From CAMEON01 sp045531965 (GTDB lineage: Bacteria; Bacillota; Clostridia; Oscillospirales; CAG-272): a DNA stretch of 64,000 nt. A model generated the notes under the pieces. It was not told where the DNA came from and searched no databases. It saw only the letters and a list, made by a program, of their open reading frames with translations. Location: the NCBI GenBank assembly GCA_045531965.1, contig JAZSFA010000078.1:1-64000 (forward strand), in the 5' to 3' direction. Shown in pieces: positions 26,327 to 34,788 of this stretch (its first letter is position 1; every line of letters starts with the position of its first letter). The translations under genes and the position numbers were made by a program.

Positions 26327-27943
26327 TCAAGATTCCATCACCATCCATGCGCCTAAGGTGGTTTTTTCGCCTTCCTCCGGCATAACAATGATCTTCTTTT
26401 CAAAAGCGTCCTTGATGGCCATGCTGCGGAGACCACAGATCTCCATGGCGGCTACGTAATCAAGCTGATCGGAGAGCAAGGGACTGTTGGACTTTGCCAA
26501 CTCGGCTTTGATTCCTTCAAAGATGACGGTCATGTTGGCAAGCAGCTCGCCAAATTTGGGGTGTCCCAAAATCAAGTTGCTAACCTTAGCATTCTCACCG
26601 GATATAAACAGGATGAGATCGGCAGCGATTTTGCCGTTTTTGTCAACGTAGGCGAAACGGTCGTTCAAGCGGTTCCAGATGACCTTCTCCGCGTCAGTCA
26701 GAGAGTCCACGGTACGACCGCTTCGGATGGCCTCGCCCAAGAACAGGATGTCGTCACAATCCTGAGGTACGCCGCCGTTTGGCTTATCAAGTCCCCAGTT
26801 GTGAATGTGATAATTGGAAAAGGCTACGTTATCCCTTCCGCCGCCATTATGGCTGATGGCGGGAATATCCTCGGGAATATTAGCCCCCGATTCATACCCC
26901 ATGAATCCCCAGGATTCGCCGTTAGCACGAATTGTAGGATTGTAGATCCCATCACGCACGGGCAGATCGAAAATCGCTTTGTCCATCACGAAGGGAATGA
27001 ACCACCAAAGAAACTTATTATCACTCATGTGAAGCGGCAGGACGCAATGCTTTTTTATCTCGGGTACGAGGTCGTCGATGAGGGCCTTGATAAGGGTGAG
27101 GCGTTCTTCCCTGCCCTTACACTTGACGCGGTAGCACTCCTCTTGGGTGGTCTTGTCCAGGATCACAAAATCGGTGATGTAGCGATCTCCCACACGGCGC
27201 AAAAGGGTGGCATGCTCCAAGAGGGCAATCTCCTCCTCCATGTAGGGCATGGCTATCCCCAGCGCGATGGCCAACTCCTCGGCGGTGGAGGGGTTATTGC
27301 TGGCCTCCAGCAGGATATTCTTGGGGACGCTTCTCTGTACTGCCGACCAAGGCAATCCCGAGGGTTGGTTGCCGCTGGCGGCAAATCCCACGTTTTCGGG
27401 TCGGTAGCTTCTTTTCCCAAATTCTCTTGCCATATTCATACCTTCTTTCAATAGTTTTCTGGCACGGAACAGCTTGGCTTTCACCGTGCCTTCGGGGAGT
27501 CCGAGAGACTTTGCGATATCCTGCACCCTTCTGTCCTCGATGTAGAAGGCCACCACTACCTGACGGTAGTCAGCCGAAATGAAGGCCAACTCGCGGCGCA
27601 GAAGGGAGAGATCTTCCGCGTGGATATAGGCCTCGGCGGGGGTGGGGGCATCGTCCGCGAGATCAAGATCATGAGGATCGTCCAAGGCGGTATGCTCGCG
27701 GTGTCGGCGCTTTTTGCCGACCCACAGGGCATAGCGGTTGCGGGCGATCTGCCACACCCAGCCGTGGAGACAGTCCGGATCCGTCCCATGGGCTATGGCT
27801 TGCATGAGGTTCAGCATGATATCCGCGGTCAGATCCTCGGCTTCGTGCTGATTCCCTGTTTTTCGGAGGCAGAAGTAGAAGATCTTTTCCATGTAGGCCT
27901 CGGCAACGTCTTGCATAAGGCTGTGATTTCTTGGTTCATTCAA
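26327..27943 (-). CDS. ECF-type sigma factor with winged-helix and long C-terminal extension
   Basis: The product is about 538 residues. Residues about 1-75 are sigma region 2 (YFCLRKTGNQHEAEDLTAD, then GWVWQIARNRYALWVG). Residues about 100-165 are sigma region 4 (SADYRQVVVAFYIED, SLGLPEGTVKAKLFRARK). About 365 further residues follow: a winged helix-turn-helix (STAEELAIALGIAMPYMEEE, then RYITDFVILD) and an unrecognised domain with many Trp, Asp and Asn. Ordinary ECF factors have about 190 residues. TTG 27943 has AAGGGAG upstream and is preferred; ATG 27964 lacks a ribosome site. No anti-sigma gene is adjacent, so the extension may be the sensor. Confidence 0.82.
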   Translation of the reverse strand: MNEPRNHSLMQDVAEAYMEKIFYFCLRKTGNQHEAEDLTADIMLNLMQAIAHGTDPDCLHGWVWQIARNRYALWVGKKRRHREHTALDDPHDLDLADDAPTPAEAYIHAEDLSLLRRELAFISADYRQVVVAFYIEDRRVQDIAKSLGLPEGTVKAKLFRARKLLKEGMNMAREFGKRSYRPENVGFAASGNQPSGLPWSAVQRSVPKNILLEASNNPSTAEELAIALGIAMPYMEEEIALLEHATLLRRVGDRYITDFVILDKTTQEECYRVKCKGREERLTLIKALIDDLVPEIKKHCVLPLHMSDNKFLWWFIPFVMDKAIFDLPVRDGIYNPTIRANGESWGFMGYESGANIPEDIPAISHNGGGRDNVAFSNYHIHNWGLDKPNGGVPQDCDDILFLGEAIRSGRTVDSLTDAEKVIWNRLNDRFAYVDKNGKIAADLILFISGENAKVSNLILGHPKFGELLANMTVIFEGIKAELAKSNSPLLSDQLDYVAAMEICGLRSMAIKDAFEKKIIVMPEEGEKTTLGAWMVMES

Positions 27944-28025
27944 TGGGTCTCTCACTCCCTTCATCGGTATAGTGTGGATATGGAGAATTTGGTTGCAATA
28001 TTTTTCAGTATTTTGTGGAAAACAA

Positions 28026-28055
28026 GCCCGGCGGATCGCTTCTGACCCGTCGGGC
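28026..28055 (-). terminator. terminator of the gene at 28061
   Basis: On the minus strand GCCCGACGG pairs with CCGCCGGGC (28026-28034 with 28047-28055), followed by TTGTTTT. Confidence 0.8.
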
Positions 28056-28060
28056 GATTT

Positions 28061-28957
28061 TCATTCATACAAATACCGGCAGGATAGCGTTGCCCGAATG
28101 ACTTCTCCCGCGAAAGCAGAGGCCGGGTTTTCGCTCAATTCTTTTACCATACGGATCATCTGCTCGGCGGAGTCTTCGTTGTAAAAACGGATGGGGAGCC
28201 GTCGAGCGTCCAAAAACTCACGAAGACACACACCCTCCAAGTCGCACAGCCCGCGGAGATGACACTCGTCAAGGTAGAAGGAATAATTCACGCCAAAGCC
28301 CATAGCTTTGCAGAAAAACATCCCTGCGCGGCCATTGTAGCTGTCGGTGATTTTCATTGTCCCGAGGGGATGGTGTCCCTTTGGTGTTACAGTCAGGACC
28401 ATCCAGATCGCCGTCAGCCCTGCCGCATCCAAAACCTCCGCTTGGGTTGCGGGAGGCACCGAAAGCCTTTCGGTAATAGCCAATAAACGACCATTATACA
28501 CCGCCTCAAGAACCAAAAAACCGTGATAACCACCGTTCGCTTCATACCAAGCGACGGTTCCCTTGGGCAGGTGCTTAATCTGATTGCAAGGCGAAATTCT
28601 CCGCTTTCGGGCTTTTGCTTTTGAAGTCTGCAAATCAATCCAAAACTTTTGGAGGTGAGCTTGTCTCTGCGTCAGTTCCGCCTCTGAAAAGCCAAGGGAA
28701 CGGTAATATTCAATGTTCACGCCGCTGTCGATGATGTATCTCACCCGGTTCAAAATCTTCTCAGACTGCGCACATAAAATCCATTCCGCTTTGGCAATGG
28801 CGAGATACACGCAATCGGGAATCTCCCCCGTTTGCGTGTACAAAAGATGGGCCGTGATGGCAGATGGCTCCATGCCTGTGTCGTACAGATCCATATATAG
28901 ATCATACACCTGACAAAATTCGTCGGTCTCGGTGAGCTTCATTCCCCAAAATGCCAT
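28061..28957 (-). CDS. uncharacterised protein (N-terminal 'WGMKL..DEFCQVYDLY' type)
   Basis: The product is 298 residues with a strong ribosome site (AAAGGAGG). It is soluble, without signal or membrane segment. The N-terminus (AFWGMKLTETDEFCQVYDLY) and the segment YLAIAKAEWILCAQSE resemble a loosely known group of Firmicutes proteins that begin GTWG or similar and often occur alone in genomes; their function is unknown. A basic hinge (KAKARKRRISP, about residue 135) separates this helical half from a beta-rich second half (GTVAWYEANGGYHGFLVLEAVYNG). No motif points to an enzyme. An immunity-type role is possible for some relatives but nothing nearby supports it. Confidence 0.65.
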   Translation of the reverse strand: MAFWGMKLTETDEFCQVYDLYMDLYDTGMEPSAITAHLLYTQTGEIPDCVYLAIAKAEWILCAQSEKILNRVRYIIDSGVNIEYYRSLGFSEAELTQRQAHLQKFWIDLQTSKAKARKRRISPCNQIKHLPKGTVAWYEANGGYHGFLVLEAVYNGRLLAITERLSVPPATQAEVLDAAGLTAIWMVLTVTPKGHHPLGTMKITDSYNGRAGMFFCKAMGFGVNYSFYLDECHLRGLCDLEGVCLREFLDARRLPIRFYNEDSAEQMIRMVKELSENPASAFAGEVIRATLSCRYLYE

Positions 28958-29022
28958 AGTACGCCCTCCTTTCTCTACTCTGCCATGCGCTTTAATGCTT
29001 ATTAAGGTTCTTAGAATGGGTC

Positions 29023-29059
29023 AAAGGGGGAGCCTTCTTTCAAGAAGGTTCCCCCTTTT
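29023..29059. terminator. palindromic terminator of the M29 aminopeptidase gene
   Basis: AAAGGGGGAGCCTTCTT pairs with AAGAAGGTTCCCCCTTTT. The hairpin works in both directions by sequence. It has the look of a dispersed intergenic palindrome (compare 57303-57344). Confidence 0.8.
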
Positions 29060-29070
29060 GCGTTCCCAGA

Positions 29071-30312
29071 TCAGAATGCCCAGTTCCCGTCAGTGAAGAT
29101 GGCAACTCTCTCACCGCTCTCGGTGATAGCGGTGACCGACAGATCCTCGGTGCCGATCATGAAGTCCACGTGGATCATGGACTCGTTGATGCCCATGTCG
29201 TGAAGCTCCTGCAGAGTGTACTTGTCGTAATCCTTCACGCAGTTGGTAAAGCCGCGACCTAGAGCCAGATGGCAGGCGGCGTTCTCGTCGAACAGGGTCT
29301 CGTAAAAGGTGATACCACTCTCACGGATGGGGGAGGTATAGGGCACCAGGGCGCACTCGCCCAGCATGGCAGCACCCTCGTCCATGGAGACCATCTGCTT
29401 CAAGAGATCCTCACCCTTCTCTGCCTTGGCTTCTACCACCTTACCGCCCGCAAAACGCACTGAGAAGTTCTCAATGAGCTGACCGCGGTAGGACAGAGGC
29501 AGAGAGGCTACCACCAGGCCCTCGGCTTTTCCCGCCTTGGGAGAAGTGAAGATTTCCTCGGAAGGAATGTTAGGGTTGAACTCCTCGCCACCCAGAGTAT
29601 GCTCACTGCCGCCGCAGAAGATGCCCTCGGGGATCATATCCACGGTGAAGTCGGTGCCGTTGGCGGATTTATATTCCAGGGTCTTGATGTGCAGGCTGTT
29701 AAGATACTCGCAACGGCTGCGGAAGCTCTCATTGTGCGCCTTCCACTCTGCCACGGGATCAAGGGCGTTCCCTGACTTGTCGATGACGCGGGAGGTAAAG
29801 AGGATGGCGTTCCACAGGCTCTCCACCGCGGTGGTGGTGCGGACACCGGGGAACACCTTCTTGGCCCAGGCCTCACCGGGGACGGCGGCGATACACCACT
29901 TGTACTTGTTGTCCATGGCGTCACGGAAGGGCTTGATGACGGGGAACCGAGCCTGAGACGCCTTGGTCATCTTCTCCTGGTTGATGCCCTTCAGACCGTC
30001 GGGGTCATCGGACATGAGGTAGAGCATGGCGGGGTTCTTGTCCAGGCGGTACTGGAGCTTGGCACGTTCAATGTCATCCACGGTGGAGAGGGACTTGAGG
30101 GTGCGATAGCGGTAATGGAGCTTGGCGAGGGGCTGGTAGCTCCACTCTACGGTGACGCGGGATGCGCCTGCCTTGTAGCACTCGTCCACGCACATGGCGA
30201 CAAATTCAGGTTGGTCAAGACTTGCTTGGATAATGACGGGATCACCCTTCTTGATGGCGACGCCACAGACAGCCAAAAGACGGGCGTATTGCTTAAGAAT
30301 GGTCTTTTTCAT
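29071..30312 (-). CDS. M29-family aminopeptidase
   Basis: This 413-residue metallo-aminopeptidase belongs to the thermophilic aminopeptidase T / AmpS family, which removes N-terminal residues from peptides in the cytoplasm. The N-terminal alpha/beta domain (residues 1-120) is followed by the catalytic domain. Likely cocatalytic metal ligands are the Glu in MIPEGIFCGG, Glu in GECALVPY, Glu and His in FYETLFDENAACHLALG, and His-Asp in MIHVDFMIGTEDL. Length and C-terminus (VAIFTDGNWAF) are typical. It is monocistronic with its own strong promoter and flanking terminators. Confidence 0.94.
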   Translation of the reverse strand: MKKTILKQYARLLAVCGVAIKKGDPVIIQASLDQPEFVAMCVDECYKAGASRVTVEWSYQPLAKLHYRYRTLKSLSTVDDIERAKLQYRLDKNPAMLYLMSDDPDGLKGINQEKMTKASQARFPVIKPFRDAMDNKYKWCIAAVPGEAWAKKVFPGVRTTTAVESLWNAILFTSRVIDKSGNALDPVAEWKAHNESFRSRCEYLNSLHIKTLEYKSANGTDFTVDMIPEGIFCGGSEHTLGGEEFNPNIPSEEIFTSPKAGKAEGLVVASLPLSYRGQLIENFSVRFAGGKVVEAKAEKGEDLLKQMVSMDEGAAMLGECALVPYTSPIRESGITFYETLFDENAACHLALGRGFTNCVKDYDKYTLQELHDMGINESMIHVDFMIGTEDLSVTAITESGERVAIFTDGNWAF

Positions 30313-30350
30313 AATAAAATCCTTTCCAAATTGTTTTTCTATACTGTTTC

Positions 30351-30379
30351 AGTATACCACAAGACACAAAAAAAGTCAA
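30351..30379 (-). promoter_or_regulatory. promoter of the M29 aminopeptidase gene
   Basis: On the minus strand TTGACT (30374-30379) and TATACT (30351-30356), spacer 17 bp, 38 bp upstream of the start codon. Confidence 0.85.
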
Positions 30380-30391
30380 GGCAAGCCAAAC

Positions 30392-30420
30392 AAAAAGTCC
30401 CCGTGCATCCGCACGAGGAC
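30392..30420 (-). terminator. terminator downstream of the M50 protease gene
   Basis: On the minus strand GTCCTCGTGC pairs with GCACGGGGAC (one mismatch), loop GGAT, followed by TTTTT. It lies about 190 bp beyond the M50 stop codon. The 300-bp gap between 30313 and 30613 holds this, the aminopeptidase promoter and no gene. Confidence 0.65.
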
Positions 30421-30613
30421 AAGAAAACATGCCGATTAAAGGGGATGTCAGCAAGTATTCCTCAGAAATAATCTGCTATCTGTAAAAATCGAAAGTGGCA
30501 TGATATTAGCCTAACGACTATTATTTGATTGAATGCCTAATCTTGTCTGTTCTCTTATAATATAACATATTTTACCTTTTCCCGCAATATCATATCGGCA
30601 CAAGTATCTCTCT

Positions 30614-31219
30614 TTACGAAGTGTTTTCCTGTTCAGACGGCAAAACGCATCGCCAAAGCAGCATAAAAAAGAAAATGCCGGAAGAAAGAATCGGTACCCC
30701 TCGTAAGATCGCATATACAGCGAACATCCACAGGATACCGGCACTCACGACTGTCGTCATAAAACGACACTTGTTAGCCAATTCGGGGGAGAACCAATAG
30801 CTGAGGACAGCTGTCAGAATCCGTCCGCCATCCATCGTTCCAATGGGGAAAAGATTCAAAATGCCCAAACCTAAGGATATATCCCGAAACAGAATCCAAG
30901 TATCCGAAAGAGCTACCCCTTTTCCCGATAACGTCAGGATCCCCCAGCACAAAAGATTGACTGCCGGACCGCCCCAAGCGATCCATGCTTCCCTTCCATA
31001 AGATACTACCCCTTCAAGCTGCATTCTTGCCCCTAACAGATTTCCGTAAAATCCAGAAACCTTGGTTCCACACAATCGAGCTGCCCAATAGTGCCCACAC
31101 TCATGAAGAAAAGCAGCCACCAGAACCACTCCCCATTCCCATTCCTTACCTATGATTATTCCAAAGATAACCAATATTAGTAGTAGCCAAATGCCGCTCC
31201 TTGTGCCATTATGTTTCAT
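30614..31219 (-). CDS. M50 site-2-type metalloprotease (SpoIVFB-like)
   Basis: This 201-residue polytopic protease cuts substrates within the membrane. Zinc ligands are the HECGH motif at residues about 38-42 (family pattern HExxH) and the Asp in NLFPIGTMDGGRI near 130. There are about five hydrophobic segments. Size and arrangement match the short SpoIVFB-like branch, which processes pro-sigma factors in spore formers, but without a SpoIVFA partner the substrate here is unknown. No PDZ or CBS domain is present. The ribosome site is weak. It is transcribed divergently from the DUF1836 gene. Confidence 0.9.
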   Translation of the reverse strand: MKHNGTRSGIWLLLILVIFGIIIGKEWEWGVVLVAAFLHECGHYWAARLCGTKVSGFYGNLLGARMQLEGVVSYGREAWIAWGGPAVNLLCWGILTLSGKGVALSDTWILFRDISLGLGILNLFPIGTMDGGRILTAVLSYWFSPELANKCRFMTTVVSAGILWMFAVYAILRGVPILSSGIFFFMLLWRCVLPSEQENTS

Positions 31220-31295
31220 ATTCGCGAACCTGCTTTCTTCCTATAACATGACATATAAGAATTTGTAAATGATTCTAAAAATTTTAAAAATGCGC

Positions 31296-31324
31296 TTGAC
31301 AATCAGGCGATTGTACGATATAAT
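31296..31324 (+). promoter_or_regulatory. promoter with internal palindrome, DUF1836 gene
   Basis: TTGACA (31296-31301) and TATAAT (31319-31324), spacer 17 bp. The spacer contains the inverted repeat ACAATC-AGGC-GATTGT (31299-31314), overlapping the -35 box, a good candidate operator. Confidence 0.8.
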
Positions 31325-31367
31325 AAAAGCACAATACAACCAAATATATGAATAAAGAGGTATATTT

Positions 31368-31952
31368 ATGAATCTTGAAATCAATGATGCCTTGATTCCC
31401 GGTACTCGTCTGAAAAAGAGTGAGATGGGCAACGTAACCGGTCTTGAGTTTTTGTCCAAAGTTTTTTTCATCAGCGAAGGCGTGATGCTTTCCCAAATCC
31501 GCGAGGTTTCCGGTATCGACGGTTCTACCCTTCAAAACTGGACCAAGCGCGGTTGGGTTGAAAATGCACGGTTGAAGAAGTATAATATTGACCAAGTCGC
31601 TCATATTCTGATCATCAATATGTTGCGTTCCTGCATTCAGCTGGACAAGATCGCACTTCTGCTCCACTACATCAATGGCAGAATCGATGATACCAGCGAT
31701 GATATCATCCGTGATTCTCAACTGTACGATTACATTTGCCGCATTCTGGACAAGCTGATGCAGCAGGATGTTTGTTCCATGACATCTATTAAGGACGCTA
31801 TCCGCGAAGAAATTGCAGGTTATCAGGAGAACATTCCCGGCGCGGCTGATCGTTTGGCTAATGCCTTGGAGATCATTATCGTGGCATATTATGCTGCTTT
31901 GATCAAGCGTCGTTCTGATGAGATGCTCACCACACTCATGAACCATCGCTAA
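31368..31952 (+). CDS. DUF1836 domain protein, putative MerR-like regulator
   Basis: This 194-residue protein belongs to DUF1836, a Firmicutes family with a MerR/HTH-like N-terminal region. The probable helix-turn-helix is around residues 40-75 (VMLSQIREVSGIDGSTLQNW, then KRGWVENARLKKYN), followed by helical DUF1836 signatures (DQVAHILIINMLRSCIQLDK, LLHYINGRIDD). The targets of the family are not established. Ribosome site GAGGT. A palindrome in its own promoter suggests autoregulation. Confidence 0.88.
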   Translation: MNLEINDALIPGTRLKKSEMGNVTGLEFLSKVFFISEGVMLSQIREVSGIDGSTLQNWTKRGWVENARLKKYNIDQVAHILIINMLRSCIQLDKIALLLHYINGRIDDTSDDIIRDSQLYDYICRILDKLMQQDVCSMTSIKDAIREEIAGYQENIPGAADRLANALEIIIVAYYAALIKRRSDEMLTTLMNHR

Positions 31953-31987
31953 TTTTCAATGATCATTCAAGGGAGCGAAACCATCTC

Positions 31988-32551
31988 ATGCGTTTTTTAT
32001 CCAAACTGAAACTAACCCTCACCTCCGCCGGTTTGTATCTGATCTATTTACTCGCAGCCTGCATTCTGACCATGCTCATTGAAGCCATGTTCAATTTCTT
32101 TTTGGATCATTTGGTGCTATTGAGCTATCCCGTGCTCACGGTAATTCGTATCGTGATCTATTCTATAGGGGTTCCCGTTATTTTGGGATTTTTAGGTTAC
32201 TTCGAAGGCTACCGAGAGGCAGCTTGCCCTATGGGTGAAACCATCACAGCTTTGGTGATTGCCGCTATTTTTCATCTTTTATTTGCCATGTTTTTTAAAT
32301 TTCAAGGGTTTATTTCAGGAGCTGTTCGGTTCACAGCAGGCATGATCCATAACGGATGGGGCATTACCCAAACAACACTTGTTGAGAAAACCCCGTATCC
32401 TCTGTTTCTTTTGACCTTTGCGGGTTACGCCGTCTTTTACGGTATGATTCTGGTTTTATGTAAATATATTGGTTCAAAAAAGCGGATCTGTGACCGTGCG
32501 GAGCTGCGAAAAAACGAAGCTCCCACCGAAGAAAGGAATCATCATGAGTGA
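31988..32551 (+). CDS. uncharacterised four-helix membrane protein
   Basis: This 187-residue protein has four hydrophobic segments at about residues 12-38, 45-70, 85-115 and 135-158, with a basic, charged C-terminal tail (KKRICDRAELRKNEA). The family was not recognised. The gene overlaps the hprK start by 8 bp and follows the DUF1836 gene by 35 bp, so it belongs to the same operon and is probably translationally coupled to hprK. Confidence 0.7.
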   Translation: MRFLSKLKLTLTSAGLYLIYLLAACILTMLIEAMFNFFLDHLVLLSYPVLTVIRIVIYSIGVPVILGFLGYFEGYREAACPMGETITALVIAAIFHLLFAMFFKFQGFISGAVRFTAGMIHNGWGITQTTLVEKTPYPLFLLTFAGYAVFYGMILVLCKYIGSKKRICDRAELRKNEAPTEERNHHE

Positions 32552-33479
32552 AAAATACTCTATTCCCCTCAAGAAATTAGCCGAAGAGTTTTCTCTGGAA
32601 GAGATCTGTGTTCCCGGCAATTATGATAACATCCTGATTACAACCCCCGAAGTAAACCGTCCAGGGCTGGCGTTGGCAGGCTTTTTTGATATTTTTGAAA
32701 AAGACAGGCTTCAACTGATTGGATACGCCGAGCATTATTATCTCACCGAGCTTTCCGATGAAGAACGACTCAAGCGCATCACGAATTTTGTTGAAGCACA
32801 GCCTGTAGGTGTGATTGTCACAACAGGCCAAACTGTTTTTTCCGAGCTTATCGAAGCCGCTGAAAAGGCGGGTGTTCCCGTTCTTAGAACGCAGGAGCAT
32901 ACGTCACCTTTTATGGCAGCACTGATCGCATCTTTGAACACTCACCTCGCGCCACGCATCACCCGCCACGGTGTTCTTGTGGAGGTATACGGCGAAGGTA
33001 TTCTGATTCTTGGTGACAGCGGTGTTGGTAAAAGTGAAACTGCCATTGAACTGGTTAAACGAGGTCATCGTCTTATCGCGGATGACGCGGTAGATATCAA
33101 GCGTGTGTCTGCTAAAACGCTGGTTGGCTCAGCACCCGAATTGATTCGTCACTATATTGAATTGCGCGGCATCGGAATTGTGGACGTGCGCCGTCTCTTT
33201 GGCATGGGCGCGGTTAAAATGACCGAAAAGATTGACTTGATTATCCATCTGGAAAACTGGATTCAAGGCAAGATGTATGACCGTCTGGGTTTGGATGAAG
33301 AGACAACCGAGATTCTTGGTCTCAAGATCCCTTCTATTACGATCCCTGTCAAGCCCGGTCGAAATCTCTCCATTATTTTAGAGATCGCCGCCATGAACAA
33401 CCGTCAGAAAAAGATGGGCTACAACACAGCAGAGGAATTTAACAAAAAGCTGATGAGCCAGATCGGAGTGGAATTCTGA
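32544..33479 (+). CDS. hprK: HPr kinase/phosphorylase
   Basis: HprK phosphorylates and dephosphorylates Ser46 of HPr, linking sugar uptake with CcpA-mediated catabolite repression. The protein is 311 residues, the family norm, from ATG 32544 (GAAAGGA upstream). The N-terminal domain (residues 1-125) is followed by the Walker A loop GDSGVGKSE near residues 155-163, the catalytic Asp in LIADDAVDIK, and the family signature ELRGIGIVDVRRLFGMGAV. All key residues appear intact. It is translated from a start inside the preceding gene and ends overlapping the next gene by one base. Confidence 0.97.
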   Translation: MSEKYSIPLKKLAEEFSLEEICVPGNYDNILITTPEVNRPGLALAGFFDIFEKDRLQLIGYAEHYYLTELSDEERLKRITNFVEAQPVGVIVTTGQTVFSELIEAAEKAGVPVLRTQEHTSPFMAALIASLNTHLAPRITRHGVLVEVYGEGILILGDSGVGKSETAIELVKRGHRLIADDAVDIKRVSAKTLVGSAPELIRHYIELRGIGIVDVRRLFGMGAVKMTEKIDLIIHLENWIQGKMYDRLGLDEETTEILGLKIPSITIPVKPGRNLSIILEIAAMNNRQKKMGYNTAEEFNKKLMSQIGVEF

Positions 33480-34201
33480 TGGTTCCGCATCAAAATTCTA
33501 CAAATGGGCTGTATCTGTCGGTACAGCCCATTCGTTATGATCTTTCCCCAGATTCCCTGGTGTATGAAATCTCCACTCTTTTGCCCGATTGCGCTGATAA
33601 TAAAGCATATCTTTCGGCAATCACCGATTCAACCGCACCCATACGATCCAAAATGCAAAGATACGCCGCATTGGCATGTTTCCTCTCTTTGTTAAAAGAA
33701 ATCACTCCTCATGCTCTCGACACCCTTCACCTGCGTCGTGATGAGTGCGGACGACCTTATGGGATGGCAGACAGCCTCTTCCAAGCTATGGACTTTAATC
33801 TGACTCACACCGATGGATGGGTTGCCTGTGCGTTGCTGTTGGGAAATGGTCGAGTGGGCGTCGATATCGAAAAAACGGTCAATCAATCGCTGGCAGAAAA
33901 ATTAGCCCGTCGATTTTTTACGGATGACGAAAAAAACAGATTATCCATAATCTCCTCGGGTGAAAAATACGCCAAGGCAATTACCAGGCTTTGGACGATA
34001 AAAGAAGCCCTTGCCAAACAAAATGGCGGTGGATATCCCATGCGTTTTGATGCTTGTCACGTGCCGTCAGGTCTTGGCATTTACAGCGGTACCGTGTCTC
34101 ACCCAGGACACTCACAGGCCTCTGTGAGTGTATGCGCCCCTGCCACAGCGTTATCCTCACTTCGCATGATACTGCCCAAGCACGTAGCTTGGACAACTTA
34201 A
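33479..34201 (+). CDS. 4'-phosphopantetheinyl transferase superfamily protein
   Basis: This 240-residue Sfp-type enzyme transfers phosphopantetheine from CoA to carrier proteins. Mg2+-binding motif GRVGVDIEKT (near residue 122) and the second acidic motif RLWTIKEALAKQNG (near 170) match the superfamily (pattern GxD and W/FxxKEAxxK). The first His-containing motif is NLTHTDGWVAC. No synthase gene is nearby, so the substrate carrier protein is unknown; it may serve as the holo-ACP synthase. The ATG shares a base with the hprK stop (TGATG), so translation is coupled. Confidence 0.88.
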   Translation: MVPHQNSTNGLYLSVQPIRYDLSPDSLVYEISTLLPDCADNKAYLSAITDSTAPIRSKMQRYAALACFLSLLKEITPHALDTLHLRRDECGRPYGMADSLFQAMDFNLTHTDGWVACALLLGNGRVGVDIEKTVNQSLAEKLARRFFTDDEKNRLSIISSGEKYAKAITRLWTIKEALAKQNGGGYPMRFDACHVPSGLGIYSGTVSHPGHSQASVSVCAPATALSSLRMILPKHVAWTT

Positions 34202-34203
34202 AG

Positions 34204-34240
34204 AAAAAAGCAGAGAAATGACACATTCCTCTGCTTTTTT
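34204..34240. terminator. bidirectional terminator
   Basis: AAAAAAGCAGAG (34204-34215) pairs with CTCTGCTTTTTT (34229-34240). It ends the hprK operon and the long minus-strand operon from the other side. Confidence 0.9.
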
Positions 34241-34242
34241 CT

Positions 34243-34779
34243 TTATTGAATATCGATTTGACAAGCGCTCATAGCCAAAAGCGCGGTTTCATGTCGTTCA
34301 GGTGTTACCCCCGCACAGCAAGCAGCATCTACCGCAATGTCGATTTCAGGCAACGCGGCCTTGATCAGCATAGCATTAGAGATAACACAAATATCCGTAC
34401 ATACGCCAATGAGCGTTACCGAATCTATGGGCTTCTGTTGATGCCATGCTATCAATGCCTTTGTCAAATCTGTAGATCCAAACGTGGGCTTGTCAATGAC
34501 AACAACATCCGTTTTACCCTCAGACGCCGCCCATATCTCATCCTTGATTTCCCAGCCTTTCGTGCCCTTAATGCAATGAGGCACAGGAAGATAGCGACCT
34601 TCTCTTGTCTCCAAATAATCTGCTTCGTGGGTGTCTCTGGTGTACACCAGCATACCTTCATGATGCTTAACTTTTTCTATGACTGCAGGCAAAATGCGTA
34701 TAGCCTCGGGAGAGCCAAGGACACCGTCCACGAAATCATTTTGCATATCCACAACGACCAATACGTTTTCCATATTCAT
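34243..34779 (-). CDS. isochorismatase-family cysteine hydrolase (nicotinamidase-like)
   Basis: The 178-residue protein has the family catalytic triad: Asp11 in VVDMQNDF, Lys97 in VIDKPTFGS and Cys127 in IGVCTDICV, with metal-site residues near TRDTHEADY and PHCIKG. The metal-site layout is that of nicotinamidases (PncA), which convert nicotinamide to nicotinate for NAD salvage. Related amidohydrolases cannot be excluded. A second ATG at 34773 is possible. It is the last gene of the long minus-strand operon, 9 bp after folD, and stops at a terminator. Confidence 0.85.
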   Translation of the reverse strand: MNMENVLVVVDMQNDFVDGVLGSPEAIRILPAVIEKVKHHEGMLVYTRDTHEADYLETREGRYLPVPHCIKGTKGWEIKDEIWAASEGKTDVVVIDKPTFGSTDLTKALIAWHQQKPIDSVTLIGVCTDICVISNAMLIKAALPEIDIAVDAACCAGVTPERHETALLAMSACQIDIQ

Positions 34780-34788
34780 TTCCCCTTT

